A stretch of 64,000 bases of DNA from Stropharia rugosoannulata (lineage: Eukaryota > Basidiomycota > Agaricomycetes > Agaricales > Strophariaceae), in the NCBI GenBank assembly GCA_028532985.1, contig JANCIK010000012.1, forward strand, positions 2,542,001-2,606,000, read 5' to 3'. The notes beneath the pieces are model-generated. The model saw only the letters and a list, made by a program, of their open reading frames with translations, was not told where the DNA came from and made no database searches. Below are positions 24,530 through 38,500 of the stretch, in pieces; within the stretch, counting starts at the first letter, position 1, and each line of letters starts with the position of its first letter. Position numbers and translations under genes: made by a program.

Positions 24530-25130
24530 CTCCATTCGTCCCTGCCCCACCCTGACATGTAGCGCGCCCCGCCATTTCCCGCCGCAGGTCCCGTGCCCAA
24601 ACTCCCAGCCCCATTCAATTGACTTTGTACGCACCCCGTTCACAACTTCCGTGCTCTCCGATCAACACCCAACGTTTCTGCCCCACGCTTCGTTCCTCAG
24701 GCGTTGTTGCGCAAATGCCCTTTCTTCCTGCCCGTAATGCACGTTGCACTGCGGCTCTGTCAATGGCAGATGGAGGACAAGAAGGTGTACCTCACCTGCG
24801 TCGACGCCATTCTCCGAGCCCCGCCGCCTTTTCCGGTCATCACCCTTGTCCCTGCCTCACGATGCAGGACCTGCCTCGCCTCGCCCCACCCTTTCCGGTC
24901 CCGTCCGGTGCCCTCCATCTCCGCGGCTCCCCATATGCCTCGTGTCCGTGTCTACGTCTGATTCTGTATGCGCTCCCCCTTGCCTCTTTCTGGTCAACAG
25001 AGGGTGAGATGACTGACCTGTAAGTCCGCATTTATACAATTGTATGGTATCCATCTCGCACCACCGTCCTCCGAGTCTGGAGTACGCTTATGCCTATGCC
25101 TCCCTGCCAACCCTTTAACCGGCTGCAGAA
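24530..25130 (+). repeat. R3 repeat, copy a
   Basis: This matches 31660-32330 in the same direction: the GCAGGTCCCGTGCC and CCGTTCAC...TGCCCCACGCTTCG segments, then GGTCAACAGAGGG... and the TATGCCTATGCCTCCC box. Frames are numerous and contradictory, so no gene is called. Confidence 0.5.
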
Positions 25131-25627
25131 CGGACATGGCCCCGCCATCGCATTCGTGGCGATACCGAGCTGCCCTTGCTTAAGCGCTCAGGGGACACGA
25201 ATACGGCTATCGGTGAACAGATAATCTTACAGGACAGCTCCCAATCTAAGCAAAGCATAATAATCTATTTCTTCATCGCCGCCTTCCTAATCACTTACTG
25301 TGTAGAGGTAAAGGTTAAATGAAATGCAAAACCCTTTTGTTAACTTATGACCTGAAGGCGTGAGTACCACCCGTGTTGGATGCCTTGCGGTTCCACGGTC
25401 GAGAGCATAACATCCCTCAGGGTGCGTAGCGAGGCGTGGTTGTGGCGGGCGCATGGCAGGCCTATATGTGAGTTGATGCTCTTGTCTGAGAGGGAGAGGG
25501 ACGCAAGGTGCACAGATGGCGGCGAACCCCCGAGCAGCGATTGTCCAGTTCATGGGAGGCAGGGAAAGTTGAGGGGAAAAGGAGAGTCCGCTTTGTGGGT
25601 GGCTAGTGTAGTAGGTGTGTGCATGGC

Positions 25628-26584
25628 GGGCACCATGAAAAGTCCGTGGCATGTCCGTGGCACGTCCGTGGCACGTCTGTGCGTCCGTGCAACGTCCGTG
25701 CAAATTGTGTATGCGTCCGTGCAAATTGGGCATGCGTCCGTGCAAACTTGACATGCGTCCATGCAAACTGTGAGGAGGTTGGTGCAAAGTAGCAACGATC
25801 TGCTACACATATGTGATGCATCTGTGCAAGTTTATAATCATCCGTGAATCAGTCCTTAGTTGTCAATATTGAATGCGTCTCGTTTAGATTAAACAGATTG
25901 GACTTAAATTCAACAGCTACTGAGCATTATGAATTATAACTTGGGAAAAAAATGGCATATCTCGTATTCCCTTCCTTTTGGACATTGGCTTGGTCGTGTT
26001 CTGTCTTATAACTAAGCTAGAGGGGGATTTGAGGTATAATTTGCTTTCTGTAAATTTCATCCCTGCCGTTGTGATTTTATTGTTCTAGAAAGCGTGCATA
26101 TAGATTCTAGTACTGATGATCACCAGAGTGAATACTCATGCTCTTGTGATCATCTGCAATGTGTGTTTCAAGCCAGTTAAGTTGGAAGTATGTGCACGCT
26201 CTATGACAGATAGACTCACGACATATAGCATGAGTGTTGTGCTGTCCGACTTTCTAACCTCTTCAAAGTAAATGTTTGCCGGAACAAAGTCATTTACACT
26301 TTCACCTAAGAGGAGCTGCTGTAGTCACCAAACATTTAAAAAGTTTGAACTTAAACACAAGTCTAGTGTCTTAATGTATCTAATGTGTATGTATACAATG
26401 CTAGGACTATGTATAGGGCCTTTATATGCGTAATAGCTGCGTTCATACAGATTTCAAGTGTCCGTGCAATCCTATAAAAGTCCGTGCAATCCTGCAAAAG
26501 TCCGTGCAGTCAGTGAAAGTCCGTGCTGCGTCTGTGCAGGTGGCACGGACGTGCACGAACTTGCACGGACTTTTCTGTAGGCCC
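25628..26584. mobile_element. Non-autonomous Mutator-like element 2 (GTCCGTGCA family)
   Basis: The left end is GGGCACCATGAAAAGTCCGTG and the right end is CACGGACTTTTCTGTAGGCCC, as in element 1. GTGCATGGC stands directly outside both ends (25619-25627 and 26585-26593), a perfect 9-bp duplication. GTCCGTGCA units fill 25636-25760 and 26458-26572, the last ones reversed. The 700 bp between are AT-rich and encode nothing. The element is 957 bp and carries no insertion, so it shows the unit structure more plainly than element 1. Confidence 0.8.
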
Positions 26585-26593
26585 GTGCATGGC

Positions 26594-29500
26594 GGCAGGC
26601 ACGAGACTTTACGCAGTGCAGTGTGCATTGAGATCGAGAGATCGTGGAAGAGACTCAAGCAGACAGAGACAGAGTGACGGCGCATATGCTGGGCCATGTA
26701 ATGTGGTAGATGGTCCCCAAGGGATGCTGATGGGAGGGCGAGGGAGTCGTGAACGAACCGGGGCGGGGCAGGTACGCAGGAGAGTTGGGGCGCGGGAACT
26801 GCGGACGAGACATGGTGGGATTAACATCAGTGTCTATCACTGCAGCGATCAACAGAGGATTATGTATGAGCACCAATCAGCAACTGTACACACTGTCTAT
26901 TCTCGGTTATCTGAAGTGTCAGGCCCGACGGAGAAGCTACAAGACGGGATATGGTGCATGCGCTCAGTGAGCGCGTGAGGCGGACAGCCAATCAGGCTTC
27001 GAAGTGCCTGTGATACACAACTCTGTAGCCGTTTAGTAGACGGGGACGGGACGGAAGCAGCATGCTGAAGCCCCATGTGTAACGAAACTCTGTTTCTGCG
27101 ACTCCGCTCGGACGCTCGTGCGACGAGCAGGCATCAAGGTACATCAAGGGGAGGCGACAGATCTAGGAGAAGTCAAAAGACAGTTAGTGCATCCGCATGA
27201 CTGCACGAGTACCGGAGTAGGACCCGGACCCAGACCACGCAGAGATCACTGCAGAAAGGACGAGCACCGAGAGACAAATTCAAAGTCCGTGCAGGCTATG
27301 TGAACATAGGGAGCCCACGGGGCTGCTATGCACCGGGACTGGCCGACTCTGCGATGTCGAAGAGGCATTGCGGAGATGGGCAGACGTCCAACGCGACGCA
27401 ACGTGCGGGAGCTGCCATACCGTTGCGGGAGGTACATTGCGGGGGAGGGGAGGCAGGCAGGAAATTATTCTGCGAGGCGGCAGATGCAGACAGGGTGGGG
27501 TGCTCGAACGTGCAAATACAGGGCAGGCAAGCTCGTAGGAAGCGAATGGGGGGGAAAGGCAAGGCGGCGGGGAGAAACCAGACGGAGCGGCTGAAAAGTA
27601 GTGAAGAGCGGGCGCCGTGGCTCATGTATCACGATGTTGTCGACGAGCCTGCGTATGGCGGACACAGTTGTTGCGGGGAGGAGCGCAACGTGCCGTATAA
27701 TTGTGTGAGATACATGGCGAGGACGGCGAGGCGCATAGAGGGTGTATGGGAGAAGCACATGCGCATGGAGCGCACTGCAGGAAGGGCGGGGATGTATAGG
27801 CCGGTTGAGAGGATTACAATAACGTGATGCCGAGGCGCGCAGTGCCCAGTGCTATGCGACCAGGGGGCTATCTCTGCGATGTCGAGGAGGGAACGAGCGA
27901 GGAACATCGCGGAGATGGCCAGAGGTTGGACGCGACTAGCGAGAAGGTGCTCAAGGGAAGGTCATATGCAGACTCGCCGTGCGGGATGTGATGGAACGTG
28001 ACGCAACGCAACAGGCATGCGTATCGAGAGGGGTAAAAGCAGGGTACGGGGCGGCATGCATACGCATGCACGAGAGAAGCTGGAAATGCTGGGTGAAGCG
28101 GGCTGCGTAACGCACCTAGGTTGTTGCGGCGGAGGCGCGTGTATGCTGAGGCCGAGGTGACGATCTGTGAGGACGTATCCGAGAGAACGGGCTAGTGGAC
28201 CACATACCTATCCGTCCATACATTGAACCGAGCCCGAGTCCCTTACGCATCCACCTCCACACCCTCCTTCCGGCACAGGCCCCACCTCCACGGCCCTTGC
28301 GCTCACCGCTCACCCTCCGTCCACCGTCGCCCTCGCGTATCCTCCTTTAATCCCCCGCCTTCATACTCTGCGCCTCCCTCCCCACGCCATACCACTCCAC
28401 GCACGACATCCCGCGTGACGCACACACAGTCCACAATGTCTTCATGAGCATGCTGGCAGGTCGGATGCGACGCGATGCCACGGAACTGAACGCGATAAAA
28501 CAAGCATCCACGGGATATGATGCATAAAACGCGGACGGAGTATGACGCGTCGGACGGACCTAGCGTGATACAGATGTGGGCGCATCGACTTTGCGTGCGG
28601 GAGCGGGGGACGAGACGGGGAGTGATGAGAGCACAGGAGCGATGGACTGAGGCTGCAGAATGGATGTATGGACGGATCGCGCAAGAAGAGTACTGGACGA
28701 ACAAAGCGTGCACAGGGAAGCATGTACGGGGGACGCCAGGGCAGGGCGTATACGGAGGTATGTGCGTGAAAGCCGGGGGAGAAGTAATGTATGCTGGATG
28801 TTTCGGGAAGGCGCGCCGTTGGGGAAGGTACGTCGGGGGGACAGCGAGGTGCATCGAGGTTCAAACGTTCATCCAAGGTAAGGCGGGTAAAAGCACATCT
28901 AGTCGAGTAAGCGGATCTGGATCCGGATCAAAGGGCGGGGATGCAAGTGCAACCAGGCCGAGGCTGAGTTAGGCAGTGCCCAGGGGTATTGACCCACTGT
29001 AGGAGCACGGAACGACTCTGTGATGCCGAAGAGGGGGTAGGGTGGGCCGGAGGTTAGACGTGACTAACGCGACGATGCATAGAGTGGTCGTCGAGGGAGG
29101 CCATAACCAGACTTGCCCACGAGTAAAACAAACTCGATAAGCAGGGGCTAGTCGAACGAAGTAAGCATAAACACGCGCAGAGGCGGGCGAGAGACGAGCG
29201 CGTTCCTTGCGAGCGGTATGCAGACCAGCTCACGCGTAGTAGACCCTAATAAGTACACACAGCAGTCAGTTGGACAACGGATGGCGAAGAAAGCCAGAAG
29301 CCCAAAACTGACACGTACCACCACCTTGTTCCGTCCTTGGCCATTCGACAAGGACCAGTAAGCTTGGGAACGCCATACATGTCTCGCAGACACGTCCCTT
29401 CCAGCCACCTTCCCTTCGCCTCCCGTCCCCCTCCTGCGAACAACAGCCGCGCCTACACGTCGTATATGACATCTTGCAATCCTCGTCCTCGCGAGACACG

Positions 29501-29770
29501 TCGTGAACAGGTCAGGTTCCGCATCCCCATCGCATTCCGTACATTTTAGTGTTGCAGGTATCCATAGTTTGAAAACACAAGCACGACGAGCAAAAGCTAC
29601 AGAGGGGTCCCGTTGTAGAAGCGGCAACGACAGAAAAAGATGTACGTGGCTGTGCAGCTTACTCTTTCTTTGTTGGGCCGACCGGCATTGTCCGTGCTCT
29701 CCAAAAATAGATAACGACATCTGCTCACTGAAGCCCCCGCTCTTATGTAATGTACAATGATTATGATCCA
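26594..29770 (+). repeat. R1 repeat, copy f
   Basis: From about 27000 this follows R1: 28100-28260 matches 12315-12500, 28900-28960 retains the GGATCTGGATCCGGATC...AAGGGCGGGGATGCAA segment of copy b, and 29535-29710 is the best-preserved closing block. The first 400 bases (26594-27000) are GC-rich and unassigned. No gene is supported. Confidence 0.5.
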
Positions 29771-32700
29771 CGAGAGGTCGCCAGATCAGACAAGACCAGA
29801 GACGATAAGCATTAATGCCACATAAACAGAGTAAACGAGCTCACCACTCGGAAGGGAGACGGAGAAGACGAGATTGGGGTGTGAGGTGGGATACTTAGAT
29901 TACTTATAAAACAGTCCGGTTCACCATGAATAAGTATGGCGGGTACAATAAGTAAGCTTAGTACAATGACCGAAGAGGTGACACTGGAGATGCGAAGCCA
30001 CATGGTAAATTAGACGTAGGAGACGGTGTTGGCTAGATCACGGGGATACCACAGCGCGGGACGCGACGCCAAAGCGCGATGCATGCACGTACGTGACCAA
30101 CTATCCCGCTAAGTACATGTACAGGCATGGAAGTTGTGACAGTCAGTTTACGTCTTTACCAGCTCATTGTAAAATGTCCCAGCTACTGCACAATGTACTG
30201 GGAGTGATGGGTATCTTGACAAAGCGGTCATGCCTTCAGCTTCAGGTCCGAATGACACGTTCGTGCATTCCATACTTATCACACCATTATATTCCCTCCT
30301 CGATCCAATGTATCTTAAACTGTTCGTCTGTAAATGTACAGCAAATAGTGTGAGCTTACTTTGTCCGTGTGAAAGCTTCACGCTCCAAGTGGCACAGTGC
30401 TGGGGTGAATGAAGTAAGTTAGAGCCATACAAGGCGCGCGATCATGCGCGGCGGACGGGGTACTGATATCATAGGTAATACGTCTACAGACAGGATGTGG
30501 TATCCAGGGCCCTCTAAGATCCTTTGCACTACGTGTTTGGTTACGGTGCCGGACCGTCCAGCCCAGTCACATGGACTGGCAAGTGTGCGTGCGGGGCCGT
30601 GGCGGGGGAGAGGCGTCATCACCAACTGGGTGGGCGGAACAGGGGAGGGCGGGGAATTAGGCTGGGAGCAGGTACGAAGGCGAGTGGGTCGGGTCATGGG
30701 ATCTCCTGGCTTTACATGGCGTTACGCGAGGCATGAAAGGACTCGCAAGACTTGCGTGAGAGGCGTCGACAGTAGATATATGTGAGGAAGAGGGAGAGGG
30801 AGAGAGGGACATGCAGAAAATCAGTCCACGATGCGGAACAAGCATGTATGCGCGCAGGCCGTCCCTCGGCGGTAAACATGGGAGCGATGGAAGTGTAGGT
30901 AATGGAGTGAATGACGATGGCGGCATGGGCGTGAGTGCTAGGCTAAGCCAAGCAAGGGAGCGCGCGCGACAGCAAGATAAACCGTGGGAGAACATTGGTA
31001 AGACAAATTCTTCACTCGAACTCAGTACCAACTCAGTACTGTATCCCAAACCACTTAACCCTTACATGGCTAGGGCGTAAGGCTTGTTACTACTCTTCAC
31101 ATGCTACGGGTGGTACATTGGGTAGACTTCCCTGGTGAGCACGTATACAGCTACTACCTAAACTAAACCTCGCCTGTTCACTATCTGACACTTTTCCCCA
31201 GCCTCCTAGCCGGCCCTACCAACCAGTCCGCCATCTCAGTACCCTCCGTTCCTCTCCCTCTCAAACGAGAGCCTCAACTCGCACTGTCCACACCCAGGCT
31301 TCTGCATCCAAGTGCAAGCCTGTATGGGCGCCGATCAGTTCTCGTCAAAGCCGGTTGGATGTGGCGCTGGAGTGTCCTTGGGGACAACGGTGGACAAGGC
31401 GAAGAGGAACCTCTCTTACTGACGAACTTTCATTGAATTAGCTCCGCCAGGTCCGATCTTTTCCTACCTTGATTGTATAGCTCGAAGCTGAAACCTAGCA
31501 CTCCAAGTCTCTCTGGTCTCCTTGCTGCCCCGGCCCTGCGAGTGCGGTCCCGTCCTCACATACACCAATCAACCCAATCTTGCTTCTACTCAACACGGGG
31601 CACGCAGCTCTGCACCCCCATCTCGACACCTCTCACGCCCGTCAGGAGGTCCTGCGTCCAGGTTACCCCGCACTGCCATATATCATTTCCTGCACCCCGC
31701 CGTGTCCTGCCTCAGGTCCCGTGCCTCGTTACATCGCCTTTGTACCCGCCCTCCCCCCGCCCCGTTCACGCCCGCCGCGCCTTCCAATCAATACCCCGCG
31801 TCCCTGCCCCACGCTTCGGGGCCTGCCTCGTCTCGTCACCTCACATTTAAGTCCTCTGCATCTGCTTAACGTCTCCCCAATAAATTATGATACATTAACC
31901 TGATGCACACTGCACGCAAGACGTCTCTTCCACGGAAGCACGCTTTCATCTATAGTACCACCTAAACTAAACCCATCTTATACAAGATGCCATGCTTTTC
32001 CGCCCCCATCCCTTGGACACATGTTCTGCCCCGGTTCGTCTCTTTCGGGTCAGTCAACAGACGGGCACTACTTTCAGGCGGTGAGAAGGGGAAGCTGGAA
32101 GCTGGTTAAGGTTCCGTTCATTGCCCAGAGTACTCGGACGCGAGTCGTTCCCCGCACAGGACACGGTGGTCTCACAATGTATGCGCGTCGGACTCGTGCT
32201 CGCATGGTCATTCCGTCTGTCCCCGTTTCAATAATTTAACTGTAAAGTACTACGTCTATGCCTACACCTCCCCGCTAACCCCACTAACTTGGCTGACCGC
32301 CATATCGCAGATCCGGTTAAACATGAGCATCTCTACAAGTAGCGTATTGGTCGACGGAGATGTTCACAAATATAATACAGACAAGAATGAATAACAAGGT
32401 AACTGAACGGAGCCCGATCCGACTACTAACTACCGCCTACACGAGTGCAACAACCGCTCTTGTCACTTGGCAGTAACCAACACCTCACGAGTGATGAGTC
32501 ACTCACGCCTGTGGTGAGCCCGCACAGGGACGCGGCGAGGTAAGTGAGAGAGCCAAGTCCCCTTCCTTCGTCCGTGCTTTGTTTCCCGTGTCTGTTTTTG
32601 AGTAGAAAGTAAGAATGCTTTGTTCCTGACGCCACGCTCCGCGCTTGCCCCAACATCTCGTGCGCGCATGGTCCGTGAGGTGCGTATTCGAGAATCAGGG

Positions 32701-34080
32701 GACACGCTACCAGATAACTATTCTGTCGCACTATTATTATTAACCTTGATTTATATATCTACTCTTATCTCAGCCTGTGCGTACAGGGCTACTAAGTAAC
32801 ATTACGTTTAATTTTCATCTCGTTATAAAATACATTCTACAACAATTCGACCTTATACTTGTAACGCGGAATATTCACTGCAATCCAGCCGCCCACAACC
32901 TCACTCCCCGCTTACTGCCGCTCCCCGCATATTCCCTATGCACTAGAACAAGGTGGCCGTAGACAATGAACTTACTTTTTGAATCTCGCATCCTGAACGC
33001 TGATGTGTCCTTAGAATGGTCACCCAGAATGCGAATTCTCTTACTTTGCTACACGGCGCAGGCATCTGCAAAACAGTCAGCGTCGTCAAGCAGGCCGCGT
33101 TGAGCATACTATGAATGCGGCATCACCTCCTGTGGCGGCTACAGACAAGGCATGAGTTCTATTACTACTATATATGCTATATCACACTCACCCGCCTGGT
33201 CTACATGCGTGAGATGCAGCGGAACCAAGCCATTGTCGTAGTACATTGCACTGCGTACCTACCATTGCAATCTGCGTGGCGGATATACAGGTGAACAAGA
33301 CAATTCATAACCTCAGAAGTACTTACTTGACAGTGGACTTCATGTATCTCATCACATGCGGAGTGCATAATCGTCGTACTGAGGCATGGACCCTCATGTC
33401 TGCAGATGCCTTTATGCGGTTCAGTGTGAACCGTATGCCTGTAAGCGAATCTGTGCGCTTCCTTATACGCCCTGCTCGGAACACGTGGGAGCACTGCCCT
33501 AGTTAAGGAGACAGGGATAAGACTATCAGTTAACAGATAATTGTATGTTTACACAAATCACTTACATTGGGAAAGTATGACATGTACGTCGTGGATTACA
33601 CCAACACATAACGGTATTGATGCTGGCTGGAGCACGTCAATCAGATATATCGAGTGCGTCCTCTTCCCCCCGCAAAATGATGCATGCGACGAGTCTCGGA
33701 GTGGACTTAATCTTCTAGGCCTGCCCCTCGGGACAGGTCAGAGCATACACCGCGTGCCCTGGGCGACGACTGACCATAAAAAAGCAGGGAAATTCGCCTA
33801 TTTCATTTCAGCTGAGATGTTGCGGTCCAATCACATCTCGTATCGTCCCGCACCCGGGATGGTTAAATAGATCTCCTTCCCGCACCGAACCATATCCGAG
33901 CGACCTGCTGAGCGCGTCAGCTCATGTCAGTGAGTGACTGGTCAGATATTTCGCGCTCATTGGAGCATACCACTCCCTGGGCCTACGCAAAGTGCGCGTC
34001 CCTGTGGGCTTTGCTCTACCAAACCCCAAAATTGGCGCATATTCTGTGAATAGGCTAAACAGACGGCACGCTCGGAGGTC
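29771..34080. repeat. Decayed repeat mosaic (R3 and unassigned)
   Basis: R3 copy b covers about 31560-32340. The segments 30430-30545 (GCGCGGCGGACGGGGTA, ACAGGATGTGGTATCCAGGGCCCTCT) and 32760-33060 (TACTAAGTAACATTA, GAATCTCGCATCCT) are echoed in the same order-independent way at 50040-50160 and 49490-49700. Nothing here forms a recognisable gene. Confidence 0.45.
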
Positions 34081-34084
34081 CATG

Positions 34085-34870
34085 CCCCGCTATGAGCGCA
34101 TGTTTGTATGCAGTTCTGCCATTTGTACGGTCCGCCGCCAAGTACGGCCGTAATAAGCTGTATACTGACGTGCTGTGTTACCCATGAACGAACCCACGGA
34201 GGGGACCGCTCGGACTACTGGCAGAGCTGAAGCGGAGACCGTAGAGCTCGAAATAGAGAATGAGTGGAATAGATGGTGTTTCATCGAGGTCTAACGAGGT
34301 TGTTGTGTCGAGCGTAACGGCGGGCGAAGAGGGGCGGGGATGAGACGACGTGATCGCATATTCAAGAGTCCAATGGACGCAGCACTGTCACCTCATAGTT
34401 CATGCGCTGATACGTGGTGGCCGTGACTGTAAACCCGCCTGCCCAACGTCTGCTTCCGTTCTTCCCAACGTATAAGCGGCAGTCCAAGACTGAAGAACGA
34501 ACATGAGAATGAAAATGGGTCTCAATGATGTGTCGCCTCCAGTGAGTACAACAAGGCGTGAAAAAAGAAGGCTGTGTCCCAGTTTGTATATGGGGCCGAG
34601 TGCGAAAGAATCAAGGCCTGGGATGCCATTTGGCAGTTGATGTAGAGATGGCTAGCTTCCGCCGCCTGGCGCAGCCGCACTATCACATGCTCTGCTTTAC
34701 TCGTGGGGGGACCAATGGCGGAACTGCATAACGATAGCCACTGCCAAACTTGAATGCGAAGAACTTCTTTCAGCTCGACCGGTAGCACTCCAGCGAGGAC
34801 GCTACGTTGAGCACAGGAAAAGGGCGAGGGGTACGCCTGTCGTCAATGTGGCTAGCTATAAGAGGGTGGT
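34085..34870 (-). repeat. R2 repeat, copy in inverted direction
   Basis: This matches 52200-52610 in the same direction (GTGACTGTAA.C..CCTGCC, GAATCAAGGCCTG against GAATCTAGGGCTGAGG, ATAACGATAGCCACTGCCAAACTTGAA against a closely similar box near 52500) and copy a at 20165 in the opposite direction. No gene. Confidence 0.5.
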
Positions 34871-35049
34871 GAAAAAAGTTACTTGTAAAGCGAGCTTGCT
34901 AACTTATTTGTCTATATGAGCCGAGATGCCGGTGCAGGGCTCACTTGTATGGAACATATATTGTGCAATAAATATATTTTTGTCGAAGTAGCCCATTTTT
35001 GATGTTTTTCACCGATGTTCACAGATCTTACCCAAAGCTGTTCGTTTTG

Positions 35050-35200
35050 ATCGAAGTTCTTACAGGATTGGCGATGTTGCACTAGTTATCTTAATCGAAG
35101 TTCTCAGGAAAAATACGAAGTCCCAAATTAATTAATTTTTACACAAGTTCATTTTATCTACGATGTTTATGTTCTTGTGCGAAGTTCTGTTGGCCCAAAC
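35050..35200 (+). promoter_or_regulatory. CGAAGTT motif cluster, left end of transposon
   Basis: The heptamer CGAAGTT (or CGAAGT followed by A or C) recurs here at intervals of 30-60 bp, and its complement AACTTCG recurs in the right end between 45130 and 45290. Repeated subterminal motifs of this kind are usual transposase-binding sites; that role is inferred. Confidence 0.45.
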
Positions 35201-35563
35201 ATAATGATCAGTCTTGAAACCTTGGTAACACATTAATTAATACCTTAATCATTTAATACTAAATTAGGATATACATCACACAAACCTGGCAATATGGGTC
35301 CCTATGTGATATTATATGCGATAATTGGATGAGCTAGGTTCCCAGTTTCAAGTAGCAAAAGTTGAGAGATATAATGTAGTAAATGCTTGATATTTCCGAC
35401 ACTGACACTGTAGTCTGCCCTTCCAAACACAATTTAAAGTTAGCTTCCGTTGTTTTGATCAGGACCTGTGAGCCAAACTATCCAGTATATCAAACCTTAT
35501 TTTTCCACGCAATCCACAAACAGTCGTAAGGCAAGGCAAGGCCGGTGCGAAAGCTGAAACACA

Positions 35564-38500
35564 ATGCTTAATTTTAGCAGTCTTGGTGCCTGCATGTCTT
35601 CTCGTTGTCCTGACGAGGGTTCTTGTATTTCATTCTATCCTGATGACAATGATGAATTAGGAAATCCTCTTCCAAAAAAATGTGTCTGTGGTTGCCGAGG
35701 TAATCAACACGCTCGACCAGTTTCTGGAGACCCGACACCACCCTCCACAAAACAAGGAACAAAGGCTTTCGGTACCGTGCCAGAACCTACTCCGGTGCCG
35801 CCGCTTCCCACAGTATGTAACTCACTCATTATTGTATCCATACTTATGGTATTCTATCACCAGTTTCATTCTACGCCCTCGCAACCGCCTTTGGGAGCAA
35901 AAAATGCTCATTTCTCCTTTCTGGATGCTGCCAAACAAAGGAATGAAAAGCGAGCCCATGCTGAATACTCAAATACTTCGAGGCCGCCGTCCCAGCAGTC
36001 TCAGTCATTTTCGGCATCTAGTACTTTTAATGTCGCATCGCAGGTCTGTGTCTTTGTCTTTATTTAGTTTTATACTTATCCTTTTCTTAGATTAATCAGC
36101 AGCAGTGGACAAAGCAGACTAACCAGGCCGATAAACGGAAACCGAAGAAGCGGAGCACTGCTCCATATGCCACTTCATCTGCTAATAAATCATCGACTAG
36201 CCGCGGAAGAGTTGTGCAGTTTGCCTTTGTTCTTTTCCCTGTTCATTCGGCTTTCCGTAGCGATACCACATTAATAATTCAGCCTCGCGAGATGCAGTAA
36301 GTATTGTTTAATTGAATGATTTCTGTGTACTTATTTGCGTTTCATAGTATTGAAAGCTTTGCATACATGAAATATGTACAGTCGGTCTTTATTTCCCGTA
36401 CTGCAGCTCCTTTAGACATATACACTGCTGTTGTAAACGCTTTTTCACCTGCTATTGATGTTTCCAAGTGGCGTCTTTTGTTCCGCCAGGGAATGGGGCA
36501 AGGAGCAGAGGCTCTTCTGCGTATTAGCCAGGCGCCATCTACTACCCTTTCATTCTTTGATCTGCAACAGTATATCCTCTATTTTTTCCCTCTATACACC
36601 AATGCTAAAACAGCACTTATAGGTCATCTACGAAGTATCGTTCAGCACAGTACGCTCGTACAGTCTTTATAATCCTTCCCAAGGATCACCAAGATCTCCC
36701 GCTTGATTACCTCTGCAAATATACACCAAAGGAGTACAAGGCTTCAATTTCTGACTCGGAATCGGATCATGTAGCATCCTCACATAGTACACCAGAATCC
36801 AATTCTGATAAAGATGTCGGTACAGCGAAGGAGGCTCCTACAGTACGTCATTTTTAGTATGCGAAACAAATGCTAATCCATATTTTCAGGGACCTGAAGT
36901 ACTAGTTCATGAAGACTCGGAAGCAGACCAATCCTTTAGTTCTGTTCCATGCCGTGATATCCCCCGGAAGGCGGAACTAAAACAGCTAAGTAAGTCATTA
37001 TCTTTGTTATTGTTCAGACTAATTCATGATACACTTTGTTTCAGACGACGCCTCTCTGGCGGTAGCCCTACGCCGATTATCTATAAATATGCATAGTCCA
37101 TCACGCTCAGAAACAGGCTATTACTCCTGGGCATGTATTTCTCTTCTGAAACACGGAAATATATACTAACAGAGCATTGTACTTAAGTGGCCTAGCCGGA
37201 CATCAGGCGCATATGTAAACATACATGCCCAACTTGTATTGCTTGCTTCTAGGTGTTCTGTATTGTCAGATACTAGTGCACCGGCGCTTGTGTCACCAGC
37301 CAATGTGGTTCAACTCGCAAACGATACAGTTACTGTTTTATTACCTTTACTCCAGTTTCTCATTGACCTGGATCTGATCAAGACCTCGCATAATCTCTCT
37401 CAGAATCTCGATCCAACAGCTGACTTCCGAAGTCAGCTGTTGTCAGAATTTCAGCTTGGTCCGCATGGTTTAGGGCCAGTAATTGACCACTTGCACTCGT
37501 TGCATACGTTGCTTGTCTCCTGTCTTGCACGCGGTGTCTTGCATCTCAGACTCACCTTGGACTGCACTTACAACGTCAATACCATTACACAGCCCATTCT
37601 TTCACTTTTGAAGGAGTTCCGCACCATTACGCCGCGCACACTTTACGATCCTGATGGAATATGTGACTTTGGAGATATTCTTCAAAAGCGGAGGAATGCA
37701 TTTGAGGTAAGTAAGCACATATACCTCTATCATATGCGGTACTATTAACATTAATGCTTAGTACGCCAGCATCAGTTCAAGGCGACTCCGAGTTCTTCAC
37801 CTCAGCCTTGAAGTTGATACTCTCGAGGCATTTCAGGCTGCTTTAACCGAAGACTTTGGTTCAGCTACCAATTACGCTAATGTTTATAGCGATTCTGGCC
37901 ATTTCCTTCTTGGAGAAAGTGGACTAGATGGCCTTGCTTCCCTGTTCACTCAATTTGTTGATTCCTTCAACATATTGGACCCGCGCTATGGACCACTTCT
38001 CCAGCTGTTTTGTCAGGCTGCGGCATTTTACGCCAAGCGGATGCGTAATATATCCAAGGTATGTTCTCTAGTTCCCCTTAGCACGGGCATTCAATTGTGT
38101 TGACACATTGTAATTATACAGAACTCTGGAAAGCGCAAGTACTATGAAGTCGTCAGTGAGTCTGAAGCAGAAGGAGAAACCACGGCAAAGGACAAGGTAA
38201 GTATTGGGTGATGTTATGAACCTGGAGCTGGACTAACCTATATTTTTTCTTTTAGCAATCCGAAACGGGTAGTGGAAATGAGCCCAACAAGGTTCCCCAA
38301 GGCGAGGAGGGCGGAAAGCGAGGCTATAATACCCGTAGCGCCAATCAGAAAAGTGGCATGAGTAATGCGTAAATTCTGTCCCCAACTACTAGTCGACAGA
38401 TATATCTGAATACACAATCAATAGATCGTCTGACAATGAATCTGTACGCGAGATCAAGCCTTGTAAGTATTAGTCTAATCTGAAGTTCTGTCTCTTATGA

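Noticed and set aside
36570..36700. Alternative splice of gene 1 of the transposon, with an intron at 36656-36662 onward instead of 36570-36613
   Set aside because: The chosen intron gives an unbroken, well-composed protein (TYRSSTKYRSAQYARTVFIILPKDH) with one junction fewer.
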